Below, piece after piece: positions 18,825-28,000 of a stretch of DNA of 64,000 nucleotides. Positions within the stretch are counted from its first letter, which is position 1. Every line of letters starts with the position of its first letter. The notes under the pieces were generated by a model. The model worked only from the letters and a program-made list of their open reading frames with translations. It ran no database searches and was not told where the DNA came from. Made by a program: the position numbers and the translations under genes. Origin of the DNA: Gimesia algae (GTDB lineage: Bacteria; Planctomycetota; Planctomycetia; Planctomycetales; Planctomycetaceae). Where the stretch lies: the NCBI RefSeq assembly GCF_007746795.1, contig NZ_CP036343.1, positions 5,183,357 to 5,247,356 on the forward strand. Reading direction: 5' to 3'.

Positions 18825-19592
18825 CTACTCCAGACGCTCCAGAGCCGGTGGTGCTGCCATACGGAAACTTTCCTCGAAAGAATTCTGGCTATCATCGATC
18901 AAAGCTCCCATCGCCTTGTCTTTACACTGACATGGCGCCGGCGGAACTCCCGGCTTTGGATCTTCTGGACAACGGCCACATTTTCCCAGGTATTCTTCTA
19001 CAAAGCAGTTTACTTCATCTTCCCAGTGAGGCCGGGCCAGATCAAATCGCTGACAGGCGATGATCGATCGTTCAAAACTCAAATTAGAGGTCAAATTCTC
19101 GGTTTTGACAACACCACTGGTACTATCAGTAGATGTAAATGACCCCTTGAGTGTCTCTAATGCAGTGCCTACCTGCTTCATGGTCTCTTCTTTGACTTCG
19201 GCCTGAATCGTCTGGAAATATTGTTCGTTATCGAACGTAATTCCATTATTTCCCTCAGCACCCAAGGTTAAAGATCCACCCGCCGGCCGGGCAAAATCGA
19301 CCAGAAAGACTTTATCCGTGTAGGAGAGCACGGAATCCACCTCGTACTGGGGGGGAGAAAATGACTGCAGTTTAACGCCATCATTGCCCCGAATCAGCAC
19401 CTGTTGCTCATAGATGGAAACGACGACATGCGTCGGAACCTTCAGTTTGACAGGAACGCCTTTCTGTTTGTGACCGAAACATTCGACAAATAGAGAATCA
19501 CTATCCAGTCTACCCAGCGTCATTGTTTTAAATGATGTGCATCCTGCATGCATCAACGAGATCAGTAAACAGCTAACAAGAACAAAACGCAT
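18825..19592 (-). CDS. Lipoprotein, family A copy 2 of a tandem-duplicated pair
   Basis: This is a 255-residue lipoprotein (signal RFVLVSCLLISLMHAGC). The ATG at 19592 is preceded by GAAGGAGT at the right distance; the longer frame merely reads through that site. It is paralogous to the gene at 20544-21293, with shared segments GRLDSDSLFVECFG, KGVPVKLKVPTH, YEQQVLI, YTDKVFLVDFARPAGG and QRFDLARPHWEDE. More weakly it matches the B-type neighbours. The C-terminus adds Cys-rich CGRCPEDPK and CQCKD motifs and a tail not shared with copy 1. I recognise no named family. It probably sits on a membrane surface facing the periplasm. Confidence 0.75.
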   Translation of the reverse strand: MRFVLVSCLLISLMHAGCTSFKTMTLGRLDSDSLFVECFGHKQKGVPVKLKVPTHVVVSIYEQQVLIRGNDGVKLQSFSPPQYEVDSVLSYTDKVFLVDFARPAGGSLTLGAEGNNGITFDNEQYFQTIQAEVKEETMKQVGTALETLKGSFTSTDSTSGVVKTENLTSNLSFERSIIACQRFDLARPHWEDEVNCFVEEYLGKCGRCPEDPKPGVPPAPCQCKDKAMGALIDDSQNSFEESFRMAAPPALERLE

Positions 19593-19654
19593 TCGTGACT
19601 CCTTCACTGAATTGATTTATATTAATTATGTATCCTAGAATTGCATGCGCAGTT

Positions 19655-20401
19655 TTACTTACAGACTGCAGTCCCGGGACAATCCGGGTCACAACTTTTC
19701 TGATTGACGTAGGTATTCAGGAACCCCATCACATCTTCTTCAAAATGTTCGGAATTCAAGTCGAAACGAGACCAGCCGATGACGCGTGTCGTCTGTAGTA
19801 CGTCCAGGCCGGTTACCTTATCGGTATTGTCTCCAAAGGCAGTCGGTTTTGCCTTTGCACTTGTTCGGAACGCTTTAATCATATTGAGGGATGACTTCAG
19901 TAATTGTGCTGATCTTACTATCGTTTTATCTTCAATATGATAATTCAGGCCGGTCAGTTGTCCCTTACCACTATGTTCATAGCCTCTTTGGATCCCGGCT
20001 TTGATTTCCTCGTCGCTCAAATCATCGTCTTTGAAAGAAAATCCATAGTAACTGCTGTCATCAGTAGTACCTTGATCTGTCGTGGCAGGACCTGCAACCG
20101 GGCGGACCGGATCCACCAGAAATATTTTTTCGGTGTACTTGATATCGTGTGAGATCGTACGGGTAGCACGGCAGGAAGAAACAGGAATCAGTTGCGAGCC
20201 TTCCACGCGCCAGAATGTTTTTTCCTCAACTGTCAATTCCAGATGTGAAGGAACTCTGAGAGAAACCGGAATCCCTTTTAAATGTTGATCCGGATTCGCA
20301 ATGATCGTGTCATCTTCCAGACGATCATAGGCAGTTGTCTTTATCGAACTGCAGCCATTACTCAATGAAAACAACAGTAAGAGGGTGACCAGGTTTCGCA
20401 T
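19655..20401 (-). CDS. Lipoprotein, family B copy 2 of a tandem-duplicated pair
   Basis: This is a 248-residue lipoprotein read from the ATG at 20401, after an ACGGAAGT-type ribosome site. The signal RNLVTLLLLFSLSNGC ends at the lipobox Cys. It is paralogous to the gene at 21351-22049: DRLEDDTIIANPDQHLKGIP, EEKTFWRVEGSQLIPV, SCRATR, YTEKIFLVDPVRP, LNYHIEDKTI and FEEDVMGFLN recur. It also shares the layout of the A-type genes (RLxxD, KG[IV]PV.L.VP.H, YT[ED]K[IV]FLVD), so all four are one family. The end has CDPDCPGTAVC, echoed in copy 1 as CKPECPVSTC. The function is unknown. Confidence 0.75.
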   Translation of the reverse strand: MRNLVTLLLLFSLSNGCSSIKTTAYDRLEDDTIIANPDQHLKGIPVSLRVPSHLELTVEEKTFWRVEGSQLIPVSSCRATRTISHDIKYTEKIFLVDPVRPVAGPATTDQGTTDDSSYYGFSFKDDDLSDEEIKAGIQRGYEHSGKGQLTGLNYHIEDKTIVRSAQLLKSSLNMIKAFRTSAKAKPTAFGDNTDKVTGLDVLQTTRVIGWSRFDLNSEHFEEDVMGFLNTYVNQKSCDPDCPGTAVCK

Positions 20402-20543
20402 CGAGACTTCCGTTTCTCTGATTGAAATAAGAATCAAATAACTCATTTTCAGTTACAACCAACTCAAAAAACTAATTTGCGTTGGAGGTGTGCGGCCTAG
20501 ATATCAAACATCCTGGCGAACAGACTACTTGTTTCCCCAGAAT

Positions 20544-21293
20544 CTACTGCTCCAGCAATGGAAGCAGTTCAGGCCGGAATCCCACTGCAGCTTGACCGGG
20601 GAACATCAATCCTTGTCCTGCAGTTTCTGAACCAGGACAGGTACCGCATTTCTTCAGGTATTTGGCTACAAAACAGTTCATCTCATCTTCCCAGTGCGGG
20701 CGTGCCAGATCGAATCGCTGATACGCGATGACAGACTTTTCAAAACGTACGTTTTTCAAGCCGGTTTCGGGATCGAGGATTTGAGCAGCTGTTTCCTCTC
20801 CAGCAACCTTTGGCTTCTTCACAAAACTTCCTGGAATATCTGCAATCTTATCCAAGGCGCCGGAAACCTGCTCCATAGTCTGCTCCCGGACCTTAGCCTG
20901 GACGCTTTTGAAGTACTGTTCATCATCAAATTCGATTCCACTTTTATTGTCATCAGAACTCAACAAATCCAGAGACCCGCCGGCAGGACGAACAAAATCC
21001 ACCAGGAAAACCTTATCCGTATAAGCCAGATCGGTTTTCACTTCATACTGCGGCGGATTGAAGGATTGTAATTTGATTCCTTCAACCCCGTGAATTAAGA
21101 CTTGTTGCTCGTAGACCGTGACGGTCACGTGCGAGGGTACTTTCATTTTGACAGGTATCCCCTTGGCTTTCCCCCCAAAGCATTCTACAAATAGTGAGTC
21201 TGTATCGAGTCTCCCCAAGGTTGTCGTGTGAAACGAAGTACAGCTCAATGTTATTAAAGGGAGCAGTAGCGTGCCGACAAGAAAAAAACGCAT
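20544..21293 (-). CDS. Lipoprotein, family A copy 1 of a tandem-duplicated pair
   Basis: This is a 249-residue lipoprotein (signal RFFLVGTLLLPLITLSC) read from the ATG at 21293 behind the same GAAGGAGTCACGA leader as copy 2, so the 5' region was duplicated with the gene. It shares GRLDTDSLFVECFGGKAKGIP, VYEQQVLIHG, FNPPQYEV, YTDKVFLVDFVRPAGG, DDEQYFKSVQAKVREQTMEQV and YQRFDLARPHWEDEMNCFV with copy 2. The C-terminus has CGTCPG. The middle part (residues about 155-180) differs in sequence and length from copy 2. It is probably co-transcribed with its B-type partner upstream. Confidence 0.75.
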   Translation of the reverse strand: MRFFLVGTLLLPLITLSCTSFHTTTLGRLDTDSLFVECFGGKAKGIPVKMKVPSHVTVTVYEQQVLIHGVEGIKLQSFNPPQYEVKTDLAYTDKVFLVDFVRPAGGSLDLLSSDDNKSGIEFDDEQYFKSVQAKVREQTMEQVSGALDKIADIPGSFVKKPKVAGEETAAQILDPETGLKNVRFEKSVIAYQRFDLARPHWEDEMNCFVAKYLKKCGTCPGSETAGQGLMFPGQAAVGFRPELLPLLEQ

Positions 21294-21350
21294 TCGTGAC
21301 TCCTTCACTATTGCCGACCTGCGAATTCCATCCAGGTGGTGGCAGTAAAA

Positions 21351-22049
21351 CTATCTTTTACAGGTTGAGACCGGACACTCCGGTTTACAGGATTTCTCAT
21401 TCAGATGTTTATTCAGAAAACCCATGACATCTTCTTCAAAATATTCGGAATTGATGTCAAATTGTGACCAGGCAACCACACGTGTCGTCTGAATCACACC
21501 CAAGCTTTTAACACTATCATTTCCAGCACCAAAAGCTTTTGGTCCTTCACCGTTGTCCTCTCCGTTTGCTGTTCGAAAGGCACTTACAAAACTGAGTGAT
21601 TTCGACAGCAATTCGGCAGAATCGGTAATCGTCGTATCAGTAATGTGGTAATTCAGTCCTTTCAGTTGCCCGGTTCCAGCATAGGGATCATCTTCCTTCG
21701 TATTATCACCTCTGAAAGTAAAGCCATAGCCACTGGTTCCAGACCCGGGTTTGACTGGATCTACCAGGAAGATTTTTTCCGTGTATTGAACCTTAGGAAT
21801 AACATCCCGAGTGGCGCGGCAGGATGTAACTGGGATCAGTTCGGATCCCTCCACGCGCCAGAATGTTTTTTCCTCAATCGTCAGCTTGAGATGCGTGGGA
21901 ACTTTGAGGGTGACCGGTACGCCTTTTAAATGCTTGTCCGGGTTGGCGATGAGGGTGTCATCTTCCAGACGATCAAAAGCGGTTGTCTTGATAGACCCGC
22001 AGCCAGTGCTCAGTGCAAGCAACAGCGCAGCCGTGATGCAGCAGCGCAT
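21351..22049 (-). CDS. Lipoprotein, family B copy 1 of a tandem-duplicated pair
   Basis: This is a 232-residue lipoprotein (signal RCCITAALLLALSTGC). The ATG at 22049 has ACGGAGGT upstream; the 26-codon extension upstream has no family similarity. It is the first gene of the four-lipoprotein run. It shares TAFDRLEDDTLIANPDKHLK, EEKTFWRVEGSELIPVTSC, YTEKIFLVDPVKPG, GTGQLKGLNYHI, VIQTTRVVAWSQFD and FEEDVMGFLNKHLNEKSC with copy 2. It is slightly shorter because of deletions in the middle. The family is unknown. The promoter of the operon should lie in the 400 bases upstream. Confidence 0.75.
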   Translation of the reverse strand: MRCCITAALLLALSTGCGSIKTTAFDRLEDDTLIANPDKHLKGVPVTLKVPTHLKLTIEEKTFWRVEGSELIPVTSCRATRDVIPKVQYTEKIFLVDPVKPGSGTSGYGFTFRGDNTKEDDPYAGTGQLKGLNYHITDTTITDSAELLSKSLSFVSAFRTANGEDNGEGPKAFGAGNDSVKSLGVIQTTRVVAWSQFDINSEYFEEDVMGFLNKHLNEKSCKPECPVSTCKR

Positions 22050-22450
22050 AGAGACCTCCGTTTCTCTAATGGATTGAATACAAGAATTGAGAAGGAGCCG
22101 CAGTGAGTGCCCTTCTTTCTGTCTCAATCAGTATCGGAGGAGTGACATAATTTTCAGTGTACTACCTTCATGAACACAGGCATTTTTGTTTAAAACCCTA
22201 CAATGTTCACTCACATCAATTACAACTGATACAATCGGTCTTTGCCATTAATACTGTTAATTAAGGGCGAAATGAGGATTTGATAACCACTTAGACTGAG
22301 TTCCGTTGTGCGAGAGCGTCTCCAGGACCATTTGGACCGATTATAATAGTTTGAGAAACTCTATGGTTTAATCTGATGCGCGCTTCAAGTACCCGGCCAG
22401 CGAAAGAGGCCGCTCGCGAGATGTTCGCGAGTTAGCGAACTATAAAACGA
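22050..22450. other. Gene-free stretch upstream of the lipoprotein run
   Basis: No gene is seen. The region is AT-rich (about 22140-22260) and should carry the promoter of the minus-strand lipoprotein run. I could not choose one -35/-10 pair with confidence. Confidence 0.4.
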
Positions 22451-22555
22451 CTTCCCGTTTAGAATCTCCACCTGAGCCGGTGAGCCGTGAGCACCGAGTA
22501 ATTCCCTTCGCCGCACAGTTGCTCTGCAATTGAGCACAGAGTGACCCACATCACT
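22451..22555 (-). pseudogene. Decayed copy of the 3' end of a PVC-type dehydrogenase gene (remnant 2)
   Basis: Read on the minus strand this codes RRRELLGAHGSPAQVEILNG, matching the true C-terminus of the dehydrogenase at 25023-28508 (LRLELLDAPSSPAQVEILNG). It also aligns without gaps to remnant 1 at 23761-23865, with about three quarters of the bases identical by my count. There is no start codon context and no stop at the homologous place. It looks like a leftover of a tandem duplication. Confidence 0.7.
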
Positions 22556-22696
22556 AAATGTGAAATACGTTCCCGCCCTGCTGGAAGTAACCTGGGGAGA
22601 GCGCTTTGTCACCGCGCAACACACAATTCGGTCGCTCTGGAAACAAATATAAGCTTTGACTGTCTGTAATAATTCCAGTTCAGTACAGGACACCAA

Positions 22697-23527
22697 TTAA
22701 TCAGGTAGCCGCAATTTGTTGCGTTGATAATATTGATCGAAGGCGTTGGAATGCTTATGGATATCCAGGTTCACTTTGACATTGCCATTGGCGGCAACAT
22801 CCCTCACCGTTCCCGGTCTCCAGATATCACCTAAAGCAAGAACCTCGATCCGCATGTCTGGTGTGATAGTGGTACTGTCTGTCACAGGAGAATAGCCACT
22901 GGCGTTAAAGCCGGCTAATGCTGCATCTTTACGAATCTGAGCCTGGGCTTCCATCTGAGCAAAATGAACTTCACGTAATATTTCCGCCATCACTTGCGAC
23001 ATCCCTGGAAGCTGACTTATTCGTTCCACCTCTTTTCTTAGTCGTGCATCCGTTTCTTTATTCAATGATTCGTATTTTGCTTTGAGCTCCCGGTCTTCTT
23101 CCGGGGTCATCTTATCAGTCTTTTTGAGTTCCTTGAGATCGGCTATCGCTTTTGCGATCTCCACAGTAACTTGTTTCATACGAGGAGCAGCTGCCCTGGC
23201 ACTTGATTCATCTTTGATGGAGGCAAAAATATCAGCCTGCTCTTCTTTAATTGCCAGCACTCGTTTCAAGATCTTCTCCTGAGAGTTGCCGACTCCCAAA
23301 TCCTTACTTATTCCTTTCCAATCCAACATGAATATTCCGGCAACAAGGATCAGTGCGCCAGCAGAAAACATCGCGACCTTGATCAGTGCCGCATTATTGA
23401 CGGACTGCTTTTTTTTCTTTTTGCTGCTGGACCCCGGCTTCTTTTTCCTTCTGCGGGGTGACTGATACTCTGGTTCAGAGGAACTGGCTGTTCTACGTTT
23501 TCGACGGCGGGGAGGTGGAGTACTCAC
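22697..23527 (-). CDS. Membrane protein with basic N-terminus and SH3/Tudor-like C-terminal domain, copy Y
   Basis: This is a 276-residue protein with a GTG start. Residues 1-45 are very basic (RRRKRRTASSS, SPRRRKKKPGSSSKKKKKQS). One membrane helix follows (VAMFSAGALILVAGIFML), then a long charged helical region with Glu/Lys-rich heptads, and a C-terminal module with the pattern RIEVLALGDIWRPGTVRDVA, NGNVKVNLD and RNKLRLPD that recalls SH3/Tudor-like barrels. It is paralogous to the gene at 23871-24878 in all four parts. The basic end should face the cytoplasm, placing the coil and barrel outside the membrane. I recognise no named family. Confidence 0.75.
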   Translation of the reverse strand: MSTPPPRRRKRRTASSSEPEYQSPRRRKKKPGSSSKKKKKQSVNNAALIKVAMFSAGALILVAGIFMLDWKGISKDLGVGNSQEKILKRVLAIKEEQADIFASIKDESSARAAAPRMKQVTVEIAKAIADLKELKKTDKMTPEEDRELKAKYESLNKETDARLRKEVERISQLPGMSQVMAEILREVHFAQMEAQAQIRKDAALAGFNASGYSPVTDSTTITPDMRIEVLALGDIWRPGTVRDVAANGNVKVNLDIHKHSNAFDQYYQRNKLRLPD

Positions 23528-23760
23528 GGAAAGGAACCCTTACATTAGACTCAAATCAACCTGAAGCGCATTACTTTTTACCATAGTGCCGCATACGATT
23601 TTACTGAGCCCAAATGTTTCTGGAGACGCTACAGTTAAAAAAGAACTCAGTCTGGAAACAACCATTCAAGTACGAACACTCATTCTATATACCCCTGTAC
23701 CGTCAGGTCAACTCTGGGATACGTCGGTTTATAAAGTGAAACTCAAGCCTGGCTGACTCG
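23528..23760. other. Spacer duplicated together with the flanking genes
   Basis: The part at about 23683-23760 aligns with the spacer at about 24940-25025 (shared CATTNTATATACNCCTG and CGTCAG..CAA...TGACTC words). It therefore belongs to the same duplicated unit as the adjacent remnant and the copy-Y gene. Confidence 0.55.
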
Positions 23761-23865
23761 CTTCCCGTTCAGAATTTTCACCTGAGCCGGTGAGTTGGGA
23801 GCATCGAGTAATCGCGTTCGCCGTATCGTTGCTGTGCAATCTGGCAAAAGGTGATCTGCATCACA
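23761..23865 (-). pseudogene. Decayed copy of the 3' end of a PVC-type dehydrogenase gene (remnant 1)
   Basis: On the minus strand this reads RRTRLLDAPNSPAQVKILNG, a clear match to the C-terminus of the dehydrogenase gene 1.3 kb upstream. The position of the real stop (TGA) has changed to CGA. It begins directly after the stop of the copy-X gene and ends in the spacer before the copy-Y gene. Confidence 0.72.
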
Positions 23866-23870
23866 AAATA

Positions 23871-24878
23871 TTAAAAAGAGCGATTTGAAGGAACGCGTTT
23901 GGGAGGCGGGAAATCGATACGTCGTCCCGTATTTCCACCTGGGACAGGTTGAGCAGTTCCATTGCTGTTTCGAGTCGGTACAGAAGTGTTCCTGACAGGA
24001 ATCGTGTCAGGAATCCGCAGTCGATCCCGCTCATACTTATAATCCAAGAATCCTTGACCACCAAATAAACTGTGGGGATTGCCATCGATAAAATTGACTC
24101 GCACTTTACCGTCTGAATAGATTTCTTTAATAATACAATCCTGCCAGTCGTACTGAGAATTAATTCCCTGAATCTGCATCCCTTTCTTGAGTACCGTTCC
24201 CGCGGTGACAGGTGAATAACCATTCTTGAAAGCACCTTCTTTCGCTTTATCCAACTCCCACTCCCGAGCAAAACGCCCCCCATAAGTAAGCGAGTTAACG
24301 ACAAGTGTATTGATATAGTTTCCTATACCAGACTCTTTCCTGAGGCGATTGATTTCCTGTGTCAGGCGAACGGAGTGATGACTGCGTTTCTGCCGGAAGT
24401 CCCTGGCAAACCTGCTGTGTTCTTCTCGCACTTCAGGCGGAAGCTGCATCGCGGCTTCAATGTCATCCTTGTCTTCTACAATCACCCAATCATCGAATTC
24501 TGCAGAAATGAGTGCCAGTTCTTTCGCGATCTCATTCAGTCGGGGGACAGCGGCTTTTGCCTGTTCTTTCGTTTGAAAAGAGGCAATCAGTTCGAGCTGC
24601 TCATTTTGATAATACTCCAGGTCTTTCAGGAGTTTCGCGCGAGACCGTGACAGACCGATGATTCCGCCGATATCATGCCAGTCCATGAAGAACAGACCAT
24701 AGATCAAAATCAGCCCTGCAATTCCGAATAAAACAACGCGGAGCATCGATTCGTTACGCTGCCTGGTAGTTCTCCGGGAGTTGGTATGTCGTTTTTTCTT
24801 TGGCCCAGAAACTTCAGTTGTATTTTCTAAGGGAGGTGGCGGCTTGCGATGACGACGGCGGGGAGACGGGGTACTCAT
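23871..24878 (-). CDS. Membrane protein with basic N-terminus and SH3/Tudor-like C-terminal domain, copy X
   Basis: This is a 335-residue paralogue of the copy-Y gene, read from the ATG at 24878. It has a basic N-terminus (SPRRRHRKPPP, KKKRHTNSRRTTRQRNES), one membrane helix (VVLFGIAGLILIYGLFFM, then DWHDIGG as in copy Y's DWKGISK), a helical middle part, and the C-terminal pattern NGYSPVTAGTVLKKGMQIQG, WQDCIIKEIYSDGKVRVNF and RDRLRIPD. A Pro/Arg-rich tail of about 40 residues is absent from copy Y. It starts 145 bases after the dehydrogenase stop on the same strand and may be co-transcribed with it. The function is unknown. Confidence 0.75.
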   Translation of the reverse strand: MSTPSPRRRHRKPPPPLENTTEVSGPKKKRHTNSRRTTRQRNESMLRVVLFGIAGLILIYGLFFMDWHDIGGIIGLSRSRAKLLKDLEYYQNEQLELIASFQTKEQAKAAVPRLNEIAKELALISAEFDDWVIVEDKDDIEAAMQLPPEVREEHSRFARDFRQKRSHHSVRLTQEINRLRKESGIGNYINTLVVNSLTYGGRFAREWELDKAKEGAFKNGYSPVTAGTVLKKGMQIQGINSQYDWQDCIIKEIYSDGKVRVNFIDGNPHSLFGGQGFLDYKYERDRLRIPDTIPVRNTSVPTRNSNGTAQPVPGGNTGRRIDFPPPKRVPSNRSF

Positions 24879-25022
24879 CAACAGAAAACCTTTATCCAGG
24901 CGCGACTCAACTCAGAAAACCAATGCTCAAGCTTAAGTGTGCATTTTATATACACCTGCCACGTCAGATCAATGATTGAGTACTTCAGTTTTCAAATTGA
25001 AAATCAAGCGATGAAGCTCGAC

Positions 25023-28000
25023 TCATTTCCCGTTCAAAATCTCCACCTGAGCCGGTGAACTGGGTGCATCCAGTAATTCCAGTCGCAGTACATCCCTTTC
25101 AGGTGTCAGATCAATGGAGAACGTCAGGCGGTGCACCCCCTTCGTCAGTTCAATTTCGGTCTCCGGTTTGAGGACGATCGGCTTTTCTCCGAGCCACATT
25201 TTCAAACCATCTACGGAATCGAATTTCAGAATCGCTTTACCCGGTGAGAGTGCTTCCAGTTCACAACGGACAAAAGCCGCTCCTTTCGCCCGATTGGAAA
25301 CATGCAGCTTGCCGATCTCATCGAACATGCGGACTGGCAGACTTCCATCGACGCGGCTGTAAGCCGGTTCCCAGACGAAAGCGGGGTTCTCTGTTGCAGC
25401 GGTCGCATGTCGCGTTCGACGAATCGCATTCATGGCGGCCGGGGTCCCTTTCATCACGCGCCAGCGACGGACCACGCGATCCTTGCTCACCGTATACGCA
25501 TCTGTTTTACCCAGCTCGGTCAGAAATCGTACCAGGTCGGTCAGTTCCTGCTGAGTCAGTTTCTCCAGCAGTCCAACCGGCATCAGTGAGGCGGCCGGCG
25601 CTTCTTCATCGATCTGATCCAGGGGAATATTCATGATGTTATCATTCACATCCCGCAAAACGAGCTGGCTGTCAGAACGTCGCACGAGCACTCCCGAATA
25701 CACTTTCCCCTGCAATGTCACCACAGTCACGGCATTATAATTTTCTTTGACTGCTTTATTGGGATTCAGCAGCGAATCAACAATGTAATCCGGCTGGGAA
25801 CTCCCCCCCAGACTGATCAAGTCGGGACCGACCTTCCCACCAGCGCCGCCAATCGCATGACATTTCAGACAGGACAGATCTTCCCGGCGGAAAATGGCTT
25901 CTCCACGCCGGGCATTGCCCTCTGTTTTGACAGCATGGATCATGTTGGCCATTTCCGCAGGCGGAAGATTCACCGGCTGAGGCGCTCCGCTGCTGGACAA
26001 TCCCCCGGCAACGGCAATCGCTTTCGCCAGTTCGGGATTGGAGCGTCCCGTGGACTGAATCGATCGTCCCAGGTGAATTGCGGCGTCTTTAGCGATCGTT
26101 TTTCCCTTCAAAGCATTTACCAGCACTCCCGTTCCTCCCTTGCGCTGCAGGAAGATATTTGAGAGTGCGGTTAATTGATCGGGTGAAGTCACCGTCTGCA
26201 TCAGATCAACCGTCTGTGCGGCAGCCAGTTTGACATTCATCTCCGCCAGTGCAGCGACTGCGGCAATCGCCAATGCCTCTGACTCTGCACTCTTACTCTG
26301 TTTTAGCAACAACTGCTGATTCTCATTGCCCCCCAGACGAGCCAAGGCGTACAGACTTGTTTTTCGCAATTCGAGACTGCTCTGGTCCGACTCTGCCAAC
26401 TCGCGAATGGGCTTCTGTAACGAAGCGATCTTCCAGAGTCCCGCACATTCAATCGCCGCCTGCCGAACTGCCGGATTTTCAGAGCGAAACAGCTGCTGTA
26501 ACGCTTCCAGTTCCCCGGTCGGTCGCATCTTTCTCGCTTGAACAGCCTGGGCGAGTGTGCGCAGTATTGCCGCCTGATGCGCGGGCTTCGTTTCCGATTT
26601 GAGAGACTGTTCAAACAGTTGCTGCAGATCGCCGGCGTTGGCAAATTTACCCAGCAGATTCAGACTCGTCTGCAGTTCGCTGTCAGGAATCTGGCCTGTC
26701 TGAATCAGTTTTGTAATTACCGGAGCGACTTCAGGAGAATTCACGGCCGTTAATGCGAACAGCAGTTTCTTCGGATGTTTTTGCAGTGTCGACGTTCCAT
26801 CCAGCACCTGAGGCAGCCAGATCGATTTGGTCTCGCGCGTCGTCAGCCACAATGCGTAATCCAGAAATTCATCAGCCGGATGATCGAGTGCTTTGTAGAC
26901 GTCTGTCAGCACGGTCGGCTTGTTGTACAACGAAAGGGCGCGGACTGCTTCCAGACGCACGCGGGGATGTTCATCATCCGCCAGCGGCGCGATCAGAGCA
27001 TACGTGTCGGGTAGTTTGTCTTTCCAGTGCCGGGCAACACGAACAGCAGCAGCCCGGGCACGACCATCTTTCGCAGAGAGACATTGTTTCAACAGTTCCG
27101 GTTGCACACTGCTGATACTTTGCGCGACCCACAGGCCTTCCAACTGATTATGTTCAAATTGAGGATCCTGGGAATCAAGTGCTTTCAGCCAGGCTTTCAG
27201 ATCGGCTTCGACTTTCTCGCGTCCCCGCTCCCGCAGTACGTTCTTGGCATTCTGTCGCGTCCACTCTTCGGGCAGTTTCAAAGCTTCCAGCAGTTCCTGG
27301 TTTGTCGCATCCACCAGTTTCGGGCGTGGCAGAGTCGGTTTGCCTTTATAGGTCACTCTCCAGATGCGGCCATGCGTATGATCGCGACGGGGGTCGCGGA
27401 AATCGACTTCGCCGTGCTGAATGATCGGGTTGTACCAGTCGGCAATGTAAATCGCACCATCGGGGCCCATCTTCACGTCAATTGGCCGAAACGCGACATG
27501 ATCGGTTTTGATCAGTTCGACCTGTTCGCGTGAAACATAACCGGCTTCATTTTCCGTCACCACAAAGCGGCAAACACGATGCCCGCGGAAGTCGTTCGTA
27601 ATCATGTTTCCCTGCCAGTCATCGGGCAGATGGCGACCACTGAGAATCTCCAGTCCGCAATGTTTGGGACTGCCGAGATTCAGGCCTTTCAGAATTCGAT
27701 CCATGCCAACCGCCGTCACAAACGCGGCGCCGGGAAATGTGTAGTTGATTCCGTGACCATAGGCCCCGTCCGTACAGAATGACTGCCCCCAGCGATCAAA
27801 GTGATGCCCCCAGCTGTTGACCATGCCCCGCATGACCACTTCCAGTTCCATTGACTCTGGCTGGTACTTCCAGATGCCTCCGCCGTTCAATCGGCGTACG
27901 CCATAGGGTGTTTCGATGTGGCTGTGAATATAAATCGACTGATTAAAAAACAACTGTCCTGCTGGTCCGCGACGGAGCGTGTGCAGAATATGGTGGGTGT

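Noticed and set aside
22385..22696. 103-codon minus-strand reading frame
   Set aside because: Its only recognisable part is the SPAQVEILNG remnant of the dehydrogenase; the rest has no family, ribosome site or signal, so it is treated as a pseudogene region.
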